Shown here: positions 1-8,413 of the stretch, piece by piece | Position numbering within the stretch: position 1 is the stretch's first letter | How the letters are laid out: each line of letters begins with the position of its first letter | Position numbers and translations under genes: made by a program | Notes under the pieces: model-generated | What the model was told of the DNA's origin: nothing | Database searches by the model: none | The model's input: the letters and a program-made list of their open reading frames with translations, nothing else | From: Brevibacillus reuszeri | GTDB lineage: Bacteria; Bacillota; Bacilli; Brevibacillales; Brevibacillaceae | NCBI RefSeq assembly: GCF_001187725.1 | Contig: NZ_LGIQ01000016.1 | Coordinates: forward strand, 50,868 to 114,867 | Direction of reading: 5' to 3' | DNA length: 64,000 bases

Positions 1-213
1 TTATAAAAATAAATTTATCGATAAAATAAAACGGAAAAAGATTCCTCCCTTCTATAAAAGCCAATAAAACCTTATAAAATAGGGATTTATGAACCTTCTC
101 CATTTTTTACTTTTCGCTATTCACCCATCTGAACTGCCTGCAGAGTCAACTTTATTTTATTTTAGTTATAAAATTTTGAATAAATAGAAAGTTTATTGTT
201 CAAGTATGTAAAC

Positions 214-240
214 AAAAAAAGAAGGGCGTAATTGCCCTTC
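214..240 (-). terminator. Intrinsic terminator of the first oligopeptide-binding gene
   Basis: A perfect 7-bp stem GAAGGGC/GCCCTTC (221-227 and 234-240) is followed, on the minus strand, by a run of seven T residues (214-220). It lies 27 bases after the stop of the minus-strand gene ending at 267. The 213 bases to its left are AT-rich with no supportable gene. Confidence 0.85.
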
Positions 241-266
241 TTCTTGTATCGCATATGGTTGTTCGA

Positions 267-1895
267 TTATTGAATGTCTGCCCATTTCCAGTCTACGAAG
301 CCCAGACCGTCGAGAACAACACCTTTTACTTTGTCGCTCTTCACGTAGGAATGAGTGTAGTAGTAGATTGGCGCTGCAGGCATTTCATCCATGAAGATTG
401 CTTCTGCTTCAGCCAGGATTTGTTTACGTTTTTCTGGGTCCTTTTCAAGAGCAGATTTGTTCAGCAGCTCCTGATATTTAGGATTTTCCCAGTTGGTATC
501 GTTGTTGCTGCCTTTTTTGTTCTTGAACAGATCCAGGAAAGTGTATGGATCGTTGTAGTCGCCAGTCCAGCTGGAACGAGCGATTTGGAATTTACCTTGG
601 TGCATGTCATCCAAGAATACTTTCCACTCTTTGTTTTCCAGCTTCACGTCTACACCCAATACTTTTTTCCATTGGTCTTGGATCGCTTCTGCAATCTTTT
701 TGTGACCCTCGGAAGTATTGAAGGACAGAGTCAGAGTAGGCATTTTGGTGATGCCTTCTTCTTTCATACCTTCTTCCAGCAATTTTTTCGCTGTTTCTGC
801 ATCATTGTCCTTGAAGTAAGGGCTTGTTGCCACAGCCATTGTTGGAGGTACGAGGCCCATTGCTGGCTCTTGGTTCGTTTGCGTTACGTTGTCGATGATG
901 GATTTACGATCAATTGCATACGCAAACGCTTTACGGATTTTCGCGTTGTTGAAAGGTGCTTTCTCCGTATTGAATTTGTACATGTAAGTTCCCGCAATTG
1001 CACGAGTTTCCATTTTGCCGGAATCTTTCAATGCTGGAACAGCGTCAGTAGGGAGTGCGCTCATAGGAGCTCCTGCCCAGTCCAGATCGCCATTGTCAAA
1101 CATGGACAGCTCTGTGTTTTCATCCTCAACCATGGAGAAATCAATCTTGTCCAGTTTTACAGCATCTTTATCCCAGTAGTTGTCGTTTTTCGCGAGAACG
1201 AGTTTGCTCTTGTGCTCCCAAGTGTCGATCTTGAATGGACCGTTACCTACGTGGGATTTTGCTTCTCCTGCCCATTTTGCATCGGACTCAACTACTTTTT
1301 GGTTAACAGGGAAGTACGTGTAGAAAGCAGTCAGCTCCAGGAAGAATGGAGTTGGGTTTTTCAATGTCACTACAAGAGTTTTATCATCTTGTGCTTTTAC
1401 GCCAACCTCGTCTGCTTTCGCTTTACCCATGTTGTACTCTTCAGCATTTTTCAGGTAGTACAACTGATATGCGTAAGTGGAGCCAAGCTTCGGATCGAGC
1501 GCTCGCTTCCATGCATATTCAAAGTCTTTTGCAGTAACAGCGTCGCCGTTGCTCCATTTGCTGTCACGCAGGTGGAACGTGTATGTCAAGCCATCTTCAG
1601 ATACATCAACTTTTTCAGCTACGGACTCGTGAGGTTTACCATCTTCATTAATACGAGTAAGTCCATCAAATGTTGCACGGAGAAGCGCACCGGATGTTGA
1701 ATCCTCAGCCAACGCAGGGTCAGCTGTTGGTGGCTCGCTGTGCATGTTCATGCGCAATACTTTTGGACCGCTAGTTTGCTCCTTACCAGTAGAAGCTCCT
1801 TGTTCACCGGTTTTTTCACCGCCGCCGCCACAGCCTGCCAGCGCCGCACTCAAAACCAGAATAGAACTCATAGCTGCAAATACGCTTTTTTTCAT
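267..1895 (-). CDS. Oligopeptide ABC transporter substrate-binding lipoprotein (OppA-like)
   Basis: This is an extracytoplasmic peptide-binding protein of the SBP_bac_5 family, expected to hand oligopeptides to an Opp-type importer at the membrane surface. The 542-residue product starts with a lipoprotein signal whose lipobox LAGC puts the lipid on Cys22, followed by a Gly-rich linker. The family signature WSNGDAVTAKDFEYAWKR lies near residue 115. Length is normal for OppA (about 540). No oppBCDF genes are nearby, so the permease must be encoded elsewhere. A very similar paralogue lies at 5009-6661. The gene is monocistronic, with its own terminator. Which peptides it binds cannot be read from the sequence. 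Confidence 0.93.
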   Translation of the reverse strand: MKKSVFAAMSSILVLSAALAGCGGGGEKTGEQGASTGKEQTSGPKVLRMNMHSEPPTADPALAEDSTSGALLRATFDGLTRINEDGKPHESVAEKVDVSEDGLTYTFHLRDSKWSNGDAVTAKDFEYAWKRALDPKLGSTYAYQLYYLKNAEEYNMGKAKADEVGVKAQDDKTLVVTLKNPTPFFLELTAFYTYFPVNQKVVESDAKWAGEAKSHVGNGPFKIDTWEHKSKLVLAKNDNYWDKDAVKLDKIDFSMVEDENTELSMFDNGDLDWAGAPMSALPTDAVPALKDSGKMETRAIAGTYMYKFNTEKAPFNNAKIRKAFAYAIDRKSIIDNVTQTNQEPAMGLVPPTMAVATSPYFKDNDAETAKKLLEEGMKEEGITKMPTLTLSFNTSEGHKKIAEAIQDQWKKVLGVDVKLENKEWKVFLDDMHQGKFQIARSSWTGDYNDPYTFLDLFKNKKGSNNDTNWENPKYQELLNKSALEKDPEKRKQILAEAEAIFMDEMPAAPIYYYTHSYVKSDKVKGVVLDGLGFVDWKWADIQ

Positions 1896-2159
1896 TGGTG
1901 TTGACCCCCTTTATATCGGTAAAACTCCATTGAAAGCTACTCCAACAATATACTTCATTTTTAGTAATATTGAAGACATTTTAAGCAAGTTTAATTATGT
2001 TTTATTCGAATATCAAAGTATATTAAGGGAAATAAATTCGAAACCTTCATCAAAGGAAGTATGCCTCGGGCAAGAAAAACTATGCAAAATAGGAGAATTC
2101 CTCTACACTGGAAGTAATTGGTTTGGTAAGGAATGGGTTGCCAGAAGGAGTGTGGCAGC

Positions 2160-3197
2160 ATGCACAATAAGCAAAAGCCGGAAATTTTTATCGGATCATC
2201 CGTGGAAGGCCTCCCTGTTGCCTACGAAATTCAGTCTGCTCTTGAGCATGATGCTGACTGCATCGTTTGGCCCCAGGGTGTTTTTGATCCAAGCAGTGTC
2301 ACGCTGCACGATCTGATCGAAATGAGCAAACAGGTGGATTTTGCCGTTTTTGTTTTTACACCAGACGATCTGACTACCTATCGGAAACAGGAAGTCAAAA
2401 CGGTCCGTGACAATGTGCTATTTGAATTTGGTCTCTTTACCGGACGGCTCGGGATCGAACGGGTCTTCTTTCTAACGCCACGCCATGTTCCCGGATTGCA
2501 TCTGCCAACAGATTTGCTCGGGATTGCGCCCATCACGTATGAACACACGGCTGACCCCACCCTTTTTCCAGCAAAAATCGGTTCTGCCTGTCATCAAATC
2601 AGGCGACAGCTGCAGAAGCTTGGACCGCTGGCGCAGGGCGTATCGGAAAAAGAAAGCCAGAGCTACATCCACAGACTAGAGTCTCATGCGCGGTTTCTCC
2701 TCTCCGCCATCGAGTCCAGCGACCAGATGATTCCCCGTATTCATGCTGTGCTCGGCGCTTTACACAACGAGTTTTACCCGATGGCCGATTTTCGAGTAAA
2801 AGGCACAACGCTGTTTCAATTGACAGAAGATGGCAAAGCATTGGTTCAAATCGGCGTGTCAGGCGCGATAAAAGATCATGCAAAAACGTACTTTTTGGAA
2901 TACAATGTAAGTAGCAGCCATCCCAGAAGCTACGTAGTCGATTCCTTTCTAACAAACAAAAAGGTTATTTCGTATACGGGCAAGAAATACGGGAATGAAA
3001 AAGAGCTCATCCTCAGTTTTACTGTGGCGAAAATATTTGTCTTTACTATTCATCTGTTAGCCAAAGAAGTGCCGATGGAGCTGAACGAAATCGCAGAAGA
3101 GCTGATCCGTCTGAATGAAGATCTCTTCTATTACTTTGAAACCATATTAGAAAGGGGAACGATGCCATGCCATCTCGAAAATCGAATGCCCACATGA
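2160..3197 (+). CDS. TIR-like predicted nucleotide-binding protein (CAP12/PF10137 type)
   Basis: Residues 7-155 match the TIR-like nucleotide-binding fold found in Cap12/TIR-STING-type defence effectors and in many orphan proteins: EIFIGSSVEG at the first strand, DFAVFVFTPDD near residue 60, and the RDNVLFEFGLFTGRLG motif, in which Glu89 occupies the position of the catalytic glutamate. The remaining 190 residues are an alpha/beta region I do not recognise. Family members degrade NAD+ when activated; that this one does is inference. I chose the ATG at 2160 because AGAAGGAG sits 9 bases upstream; an in-frame ATG at 2133 lacks such a site. The 3' end overlaps the small gene at 3167. No cyclase or STING gene is adjacent. 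Confidence 0.8.
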   Translation: MHNKQKPEIFIGSSVEGLPVAYEIQSALEHDADCIVWPQGVFDPSSVTLHDLIEMSKQVDFAVFVFTPDDLTTYRKQEVKTVRDNVLFEFGLFTGRLGIERVFFLTPRHVPGLHLPTDLLGIAPITYEHTADPTLFPAKIGSACHQIRRQLQKLGPLAQGVSEKESQSYIHRLESHARFLLSAIESSDQMIPRIHAVLGALHNEFYPMADFRVKGTTLFQLTEDGKALVQIGVSGAIKDHAKTYFLEYNVSSSHPRSYVVDSFLTNKKVISYTGKKYGNEKELILSFTVAKIFVFTIHLLAKEVPMELNEIAEELIRLNEDLFYYFETILERGTMPCHLENRMPT

Positions 3198-3412
3198 CTG
3201 TATCGGGTCACGTCAGACCTGTATCCAGACATGTTGCTCGCCAAGTTTGGCGCTCTTTGTTGGCACAACGAGCGAGAAAGGTTCATGGCTCCATACCCTC
3301 TCTTCAGGGCGTCATTTATCACGATGGGCCGTCTGTACTGGATTCAGATGAAGGCATCGTTGTGATAGCGACCAAAGAGGCAGGCTTTAAAAGACCGCGA
3401 TACATCGGCTAA
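3167..3412 (+). CDS. Small basic hypothetical protein, overlapping the TIR-like gene
   Basis: An 81-residue, Arg/Lys/His-rich protein that I do not recognise. Its ATG lies 31 bases inside the 3' end of the TIR-like gene in another frame, with AAAGGGG 9 bases upstream. It stops 8 bases before a strong terminator. Those positions suggest a real gene, translationally coupled to the upstream one. No membrane segment or known motif is visible. It could still be a spurious frame. Conservation of the pair in related genomes would settle it. Confidence 0.45.
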   Translation: MPSRKSNAHMTVSGHVRPVSRHVARQVWRSLLAQRARKVHGSIPSLQGVIYHDGPSVLDSDEGIVVIATKEAGFKRPRYIG

Positions 3413-3420
3413 TATAATAG

Positions 3421-3469
3421 AAAAAAGAGCTGATACATCCGTTCAATAGCGGAGGTCAGCTCTTTTTTT
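3421..3469. terminator. Bidirectional terminator between the TIR-like operon and the AraC gene
   Basis: The stem AAAAAAGAGCTGA/TCAGCTCTTTTTTT with an inner CCG/CGG pairing has T runs in both directions. It ends both the plus-strand genes to the left and the minus-strand AraC-type gene, whose stop codon overlaps it. Confidence 0.85.
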
Positions 3470-4268
3470 ACTTGTATTGGCGATATTCTTCTGGTGAAAC
3501 CCCTACGATCGAACGGAAATCGCGAATAAAATGCGAGTGATCGTAATAACCAAGCGCGATGGACAGATCCAGCCAATCCCCTGCGGTTCCCTGATCCATA
3601 CGCTCAGCCGCCTCATGCAGGCGATAGCGCTGAATGACCGACTTCGGACTGACGCCTACATACCGGTCAAACATTCGCTGCATGGTACGCTTATTCATGC
3701 CAGTAAGATGTACTACATCCTCTACTCTCAGGATCGTCCGGTCTTGCTGAATCATCTGGACGATATCGGCAACCAGCGCGGTGTTTGGATCTTGCTCTGG
3801 CATATGGGCAGTTAACAATTGTTCGGCCAGTCTCAACATCGCTGCGTCATCAGGCTGGCTTAGGATCTCAGCCTCCAGCTGATTTGTATCGATGCCGAAT
3901 ACTTCCTCAAGACCGATCACACCGCCAGTTAATGTAGAGACAGGCGCCTGCAAAAACGGATAAAAGCCCCCTGGCTTGAACTTTATTCCGAAGACCCAGC
4001 CCTGTTCTTTCAGCAAGTGGGAGGAGGTCGTTTTCGCTACCCCGAAGATCCCGCTCGCCCCTTTTTCAAAAACGAGGTTTACATTTGGATGCGCAATGAC
4101 GACTTGGGAATAGGGGGCTTGTCCTCGTAAATCCCATCTGACAATCCAATAATGCTGCACAAAATAACCAATTTCTGCTGACGGCTGCAATCTGCTGAGC
4201 GAGAATTTTTTCTCTCCGATCAATGCGTGCAGAACGCCCTTCGGAAACTTTTCTGCTATTTTATCCAT
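3468..4268 (-). CDS. AraC-family transcriptional regulator
   Basis: A 266-residue DNA-binding regulator. The C-terminal 100 residues hold the two AraC helix-turn-helix units: the first around VVHLTGMNKRTMQRMF, the second around IALGYYDHSHFIRDFR, ending in GVSPEEYRQ. The N-terminal 150 residues are a beta-rich sensor region of the kind seen in DUF6597 AraC proteins. CAGGAGG precedes the ATG by 7 bases. It is divergent from the SRPBCC gene at 4386 across a 117-base gap, so it may control that gene. Its ligand is unknown. Confidence 0.88.
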   Translation of the reverse strand: MDKIAEKFPKGVLHALIGEKKFSLSRLQPSAEIGYFVQHYWIVRWDLRGQAPYSQVVIAHPNVNLVFEKGASGIFGVAKTTSSHLLKEQGWVFGIKFKPGGFYPFLQAPVSTLTGGVIGLEEVFGIDTNQLEAEILSQPDDAAMLRLAEQLLTAHMPEQDPNTALVADIVQMIQQDRTILRVEDVVHLTGMNKRTMQRMFDRYVGVSPKSVIQRYRLHEAAERMDQGTAGDWLDLSIALGYYDHSHFIRDFRSIVGVSPEEYRQYK

Positions 4269-4385
4269 GCCCGGCCTCCTGTCGCGTTTTTACAATACGA
4301 CCTATCCATTCCTGTTTATACTAAGAGTAGTGGTTGAAAGGAATGTTTTCAATTCCAAACTTTAGAAATCACAGGAGGCACGAAT

Positions 4386-4835
4386 ATGGATCTTCATTAC
4401 GATTTTTATATCGGAGCTACCCCCGAGCAAGTATGGCATGTTCTTGTTTCTGATGAAGGTGTATCTGCAATTTTCTGGGGGTGCACGATTCGCTCTTCTT
4501 TTCAAGTAGGTGACGAGTTAGCTTATGTGGGTCCTGGAAACGATGGTGACCAAACCGTACATGTATATGGCAAGTTGCTGGAGTTCGAACCAAACCGAAT
4601 CATCAGCTACCTCGAGCATCCTGGTCCTTCTTACTATGAAAACCATGCTGAACTAGAGACACGTGTCACTATTACTCTAGAGCCGGTCGGCCAATGCACA
4701 AAGTTAACCCTAATGAACGACCAATGGACAAAGGATCATCCCTCTTACGCCAATACAAGCAATCACTGGCCAATGATTCTCTCCAACATCAAAACCTACG
4801 CAGAAACAGGCAAAACGCTCGATTTGGGATTTTAA
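4386..4835 (+). CDS. SRPBCC (AHSA1/START-like) domain protein
   Basis: A 149-residue protein consisting of one helix-grip fold of the activator-of-Hsp90-ATPase-like type. It starts with the family-typical DFYIGATPEQVWHVL and carries the strand FEPNRIISYLEH in the middle. The ATG has AGGAGG about 8 bases upstream. Such proteins bind hydrophobic small molecules and are often paired with a regulator; here the AraC gene is divergent. There is no signal peptide, so it is cytosolic. The ligand is unknown. Confidence 0.8.
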   Translation: MDLHYDFYIGATPEQVWHVLVSDEGVSAIFWGCTIRSSFQVGDELAYVGPGNDGDQTVHVYGKLLEFEPNRIISYLEHPGPSYYENHAELETRVTITLEPVGQCTKLTLMNDQWTKDHPSYANTSNHWPMILSNIKTYAETGKTLDLGF

Positions 4836-4861
4836 TTCCGTGATATAGGCATTCTCTCTGA

Positions 4862-4939
4862 CTAAAAAAACGCGGACAAGAAGTTTTTCTGGCAGCCTCA
4901 CTCAATGGCTACGGGATTCCTCTTCTTGCCCGCTTTTTT
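4862..4939 (+). terminator. Terminator after the SRPBCC gene
   Basis: GCGGACAAGAAG (4872-4883) pairs with CTTCTTGCCCGC (4922-4933), with one mismatch, and is followed by six T residues. The loop of 38 bases is longer than usual. An A run on the left could let it act on the other strand too. Confidence 0.65.
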
Positions 4940-4963
4940 CTGTGAAAAGCGATCTCGACGTTT

Positions 4964-5001
4964 TTCATAAAACGGTCATGACCCTTTTGTTACGGACCGT
5001 T
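4964..5001 (-). terminator. Terminator of the second oligopeptide-binding gene
   Basis: AACGGTC (4971-4977) pairs with GACCGTT (4995-5001). On the minus strand the stem is followed by TTTATGAAAAA, a weak T run. It lies directly after the stop at 5009. Confidence 0.55.
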
Positions 5002-5008
5002 CAATCGT

Positions 5009-6661
5009 TTACTCTGTTTTGCTTGCCCACTTCAAATCAATGAAGCCGAGTCCATCTACTTGTACATCTTTTACCTTGTCACTTTGTACCCATACGTCTA
5101 CATCCGTAAAGAGCGGGATCACAGGCATAGCATCCATGAAAATCTGTTCAGCTTGAGCAAACAGCTCTTTACGCTTCTCCGGATTTCCTTCCAAGGCAGA
5201 TTGCTTCAACAGCTCTTGGTAGCGTGGGTCCTCCCAGCCTGTATCGTTGTTTCCCGTATTGGCGTCACGGAACATTTCCAGGTAGTTGATCGGGTCATTA
5301 AAGTCTGCGTTCCAGCCGAGGCGTCCCAGCTCGTATTTCAGCTCATGCATGTCTTGCAAATGCACCTTGAATTCTTTGTTGGAAAGCTTCACATCAATGC
5401 CGAGGCCCTTTTTCCATTGGTCTTGCAGCGCTTCAGCGATCTTGGTGTGGCGATCTGTCGTATTATACGAGAGTGAGATTGGAGGCAGCTTGGTCAAGCC
5501 TAGCTCTGCCATTCCTTCTGCAAGCAGCTTTTTGGCTGTCTCGACATCATTATCCTTGAAGTAGCCCTCTGGCTTCACAATCATGGACTGCGGCAAGAGG
5601 CCCATCGTTGGCACCTGTCCTACCTGTGTGATGTTGTCCACGATCGTTTGACGGTTTACCGCATAGGCCAATGCTTTGCGAATTTTCGCATTGCTAAGCG
5701 GTCCTTTGGTCGTGTTGATCTTGTACCAGTACATGGTCGCTTTTGGATGAATGACCAGCTTTCCGGATTCCTTCAGGGATGGAATCGCATCTACCGGCAA
5801 TCCCCCCAATGGTTGACCTGCCCAGTCCAGCTCATTGTTTTCAAACATGGACAAGGCCGTACTATCATCCTCAATCATCACAAACTCAATCTTATCGAGC
5901 TTGACTGCGTCTTTATCCCAGTAATTTTCGTTCTTTTCCAGAACGATCTTGCTCTTGTGCTTCCATTCCGTCATTTTGAACGGACCGTTGGCCACATGTG
6001 TCGCTGCTTCGAATGCCCACTTCGGATTCGCTTCCACCACTTTTTTCGGTACAGGATAATACGTATAAAAAGCAGTCAGCTCCAGGAAAAATGGCGTAGG
6101 ATTCTCCAGTGTCACCTCTAATGTATTGTCGTCGATGACCTTCACGCCGAGCTCATCGGCTTTTGCCTGCCCTTTGTGTACCTTTTCAGCATTCTTGATG
6201 TAATAGAGCTGATAAGCATACTCCGCTCCCAAGCTAGGATCAAGCACACGCTTCCAGGCAAACTCAAAATCCTGGGCAGTCACCGGATCGCCATTACTCC
6301 ATTTGGCATCGCGGAGCGTGAACGTATAGATCCGGTTATCCTCCGAGACCTTTACGTCCGAAGCTATCGAATTCATCGGTTTGGAGGCAGCATCCAGACG
6401 GGTCAGGCCGTCAAAGGTAGCACGCACGACCGTTCCCGAGGTAGCGTCCTTGGCTAGCCCAGGATCAGCCGTCGAAGGCTCACTCGTCAAGTTTGCGCGG
6501 AAGATTTGCGGAGCTTTTGATTCAGCCACCTGTGTCGCCCCACCGGGGCTTGGTGAATTCGGCTGAGGCTGCTGCTGCGTCTGTCCCCCTCCTGCACACC
6601 CTGTCAAAATCATTCCGACAATCATAATCATACCGGTAATGATAGAAATTTTCTGTCTCAT
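5009..6661 (-). CDS. Oligopeptide ABC transporter substrate-binding lipoprotein (OppA-like), second copy
   Basis: A 550-residue SBP_bac_5 lipoprotein, clearly paralogous to the product of 267-1895. Both share blocks such as WSNGDPVTAQDFEFAWKR, AYQLYYIKNAE and PTPFFLELTAFYTY. The lipobox ILTGC places the lipid on Cys22, followed by a Gln/Pro/Ser-rich linker. It should capture peptides outside the membrane for an Opp importer encoded elsewhere. The gene stands alone between terminators. The duplicated binding proteins probably differ in peptide preference, which is inference. Confidence 0.93.
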   Translation of the reverse strand: MRQKISIITGMIMIVGMILTGCAGGGQTQQQPQPNSPSPGGATQVAESKAPQIFRANLTSEPSTADPGLAKDATSGTVVRATFDGLTRLDAASKPMNSIASDVKVSEDNRIYTFTLRDAKWSNGDPVTAQDFEFAWKRVLDPSLGAEYAYQLYYIKNAEKVHKGQAKADELGVKVIDDNTLEVTLENPTPFFLELTAFYTYYPVPKKVVEANPKWAFEAATHVANGPFKMTEWKHKSKIVLEKNENYWDKDAVKLDKIEFVMIEDDSTALSMFENNELDWAGQPLGGLPVDAIPSLKESGKLVIHPKATMYWYKINTTKGPLSNAKIRKALAYAVNRQTIVDNITQVGQVPTMGLLPQSMIVKPEGYFKDNDVETAKKLLAEGMAELGLTKLPPISLSYNTTDRHTKIAEALQDQWKKGLGIDVKLSNKEFKVHLQDMHELKYELGRLGWNADFNDPINYLEMFRDANTGNNDTGWEDPRYQELLKQSALEGNPEKRKELFAQAEQIFMDAMPVIPLFTDVDVWVQSDKVKDVQVDGLGFIDLKWASKTE

Positions 6662-6778
6662 TCAAATATTCCCCCTTATCAATTTTTTTCTATCGACACC
6701 AATATACTCGACAGAAATGGGCTTGAGAATGGGGTTTGAAGATATTTAATTTAATTTTATGAATATTTATTCTATTAT

Positions 6779-6822
6779 AAAGGAAAATAAACCCAATCAG
6801 CTGTGGTAACCAGATTGGGTTT
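6779..6822 (-). terminator. Terminator of the metNIQ operon
   Basis: AAACCCAATC (6789-6798) pairs perfectly with GATTGGGTTT (6813-6822). On the minus strand the stem is followed by a T-rich tail. It sits 26 bases after the metQ stop. Confidence 0.75.
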
Positions 6823-6848
6823 ATGTGATCGTTCAAATAACTTGTTAC

Positions 6849-7688
6849 TTAGAACGCTGGGAGAATCGCGCCTTGGTATGTGTCTTCGATGAATTTTTTC
6901 ACTTCAGGCGAGTTCAGTTCTTTTGCCAGCTTTTGCATGGCTTCGGAATCTTTGTTGTCAGCACGAGCTACCAGGAAGTTTGCATATGGAGACTCTTTGT
7001 CTTCGATGAACAGAGCATCTTTGGCAGGTACGAGCTTCGCTTCCAACGCATAGTTCGTGTTGATCAGAGCCAGATCTACTTCATCCAGAACGCGCGGCAG
7101 CATAGCAGCCTCAACTTCTTTGAATTTCAGGTTTTTCTTGTTCTCTACGACGTCTTTTACCGTACCGCTGATGCCTACGCCGTCTTTCAGCTTGATTACG
7201 CCGTTTTTGTCGAGGAGAGCCAGTGCGCGACCGTTGTTGGTTACGTCGTTTGGCAGTGCGATTGTTGCGCCATCAACTAGCTCATCAACGCTTTTGATTT
7301 TTTTGGAGTAAGCACCGAATGGCTCGATGTGCACCGCAGTCACAGGCTCCAAAGTCATGTTCTGGTCTTTATTGAATTGCTCAAGGTATGGTTTATGTTG
7401 GAAAAAGTTTCCGTCCAGTTGTTTTTCGTTTACTTGTACGTTTGGTTGTACATAGTCAGTGAATTCTTTGATCTCCAGGTTTACACCTTGTTCCTTCAGC
7501 TTAGGCTGAACAAACTTCAGGATTTCTGCGTGTGGTACAGCAGTAGCACCAATTTTCAAAGTAACTTCTTGTTGTCCACCCTGAGCGCCACCTGTAGATG
7601 GAGCAGGTGCGGTTTCTGTTTTGCTTCCGCAAGCTGCCAAAGAAAATGCTAATACAGTAGAAAGTACAGATACAACCAGTTTCTTCAC
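6849..7688 (-). CDS. metQ: Methionine-binding lipoprotein MetQ (NlpA family)
   Basis: A 279-residue lipoprotein of the NlpA/MetQ family that binds methionine outside the membrane and delivers it to MetNI. The lipobox LAAC gives lipidated Cys20. Family blocks include KIGATAVPHAEIL, the DYVQPN stretch, and FFQHKPYLEQFN near residue 100. The GTG start has a GGGGG ribosome site. It is the last gene of metN-metI-metQ behind an S-box riboswitch, which supports methionine over other NlpA ligands. Confidence 0.93.
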   Translation of the reverse strand: MKKLVVSVLSTVLAFSLAACGSKTETAPAPSTGGAQGGQQEVTLKIGATAVPHAEILKFVQPKLKEQGVNLEIKEFTDYVQPNVQVNEKQLDGNFFQHKPYLEQFNKDQNMTLEPVTAVHIEPFGAYSKKIKSVDELVDGATIALPNDVTNNGRALALLDKNGVIKLKDGVGISGTVKDVVENKKNLKFKEVEAAMLPRVLDEVDLALINTNYALEAKLVPAKDALFIEDKESPYANFLVARADNKDSEAMQKLAKELNSPEVKKFIEDTYQGAILPAF

Positions 7689-7744
7689 AGTAGATTTCCC
7701 CCTTTTATTTGTAAACCACTTCTAAAACGTTTTATGGAAAGACC

Positions 7745-8413
7745 TTACTTGCGGCTGTATTTCAGAACCAGTCGGTCCCCCAGCGATTGTAAGATCTGAA
7801 CCAACACCAACAAAATAACAACCGTCACAATCATGACATCCGTCTGGAAACGCTGATATCCATAACGGATCGCCAGGTCACCCAAGCCACCGCCACCGAT
7901 AACCCCAGACATCGCCGTATAGGAAACGAGAGCGACTGTCGTAATCGTAATCCCTGCAATCAGGCCCGAACGAGCCTCGGGCAAAAGTACGTTCAAGACG
8001 ATTTGCCAGTTCGAAGCACCCATGGATTGCGCTGCCTCAGTCACACCACGATCCACTTCCCGCAAAGAGGTTTCAACCAAGCGGGCAAAAAACGGTGCAG
8101 CCCCGATAACCAGCGGTGGAATGGAGCCGAGCACGCCGAGTGATGTACCTACAATTGCTTTGGTAACAGGAATCAATAAGATCATCAAAATGATAAACGG
8201 AACGGAACGCAGGACGTTCACCACAAAAGAGGCGACGAGATAAAATCCACGGTTGGCCAAAAGCTGTCCTCTTGAGGTGAGGAAGAGGATCACACCTAGC
8301 GGCAATCCGATTAAGATGGTAAACAGGGTTGAAAAGCCAAGCATGGAAAGAGTATCAACGGTTCCAATGCCAATCTCGGACCAATCCACATTTTTAAGTT
8401 CCAACCACTCCAT
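7745..8413 (-). CDS. metI: Methionine ABC transporter permease MetI
   Basis: A 222-residue inner-membrane permease with five predicted membrane segments and the BPD_transp_1 EAA loop, visible as EAAQSMGASNWQIVLNVLLPEA near residue 135. It forms the translocation channel for methionine with the ATPase MetN. The start codon immediately follows the metN stop, with no gap, so the two are translationally coupled. Confidence 0.94.
   Translation of the reverse strand: MEWLELKNVDWSEIGIGTVDTLSMLGFSTLFTILIGLPLGVILFLTSRGQLLANRGFYLVASFVVNVLRSVPFIILMILLIPVTKAIVGTSLGVLGSIPPLVIGAAPFFARLVETSLREVDRGVTEAAQSMGASNWQIVLNVLLPEARSGLIAGITITTVALVSYTAMSGVIGGGGLGDLAIRYGYQRFQTDVMIVTVVILLVLVQILQSLGDRLVLKYSRK

Noticed and set aside
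255..1700. 481-codon open frame on the plus strand
   Set aside because: It runs antisense to the strongly supported OppA-like gene, has no ribosome site, and its product is Phe/Cys-rich without family features.
6825..7280. 151-codon open frame on the plus strand
   Set aside because: Antisense to metQ, without ribosome site or homologous pattern.
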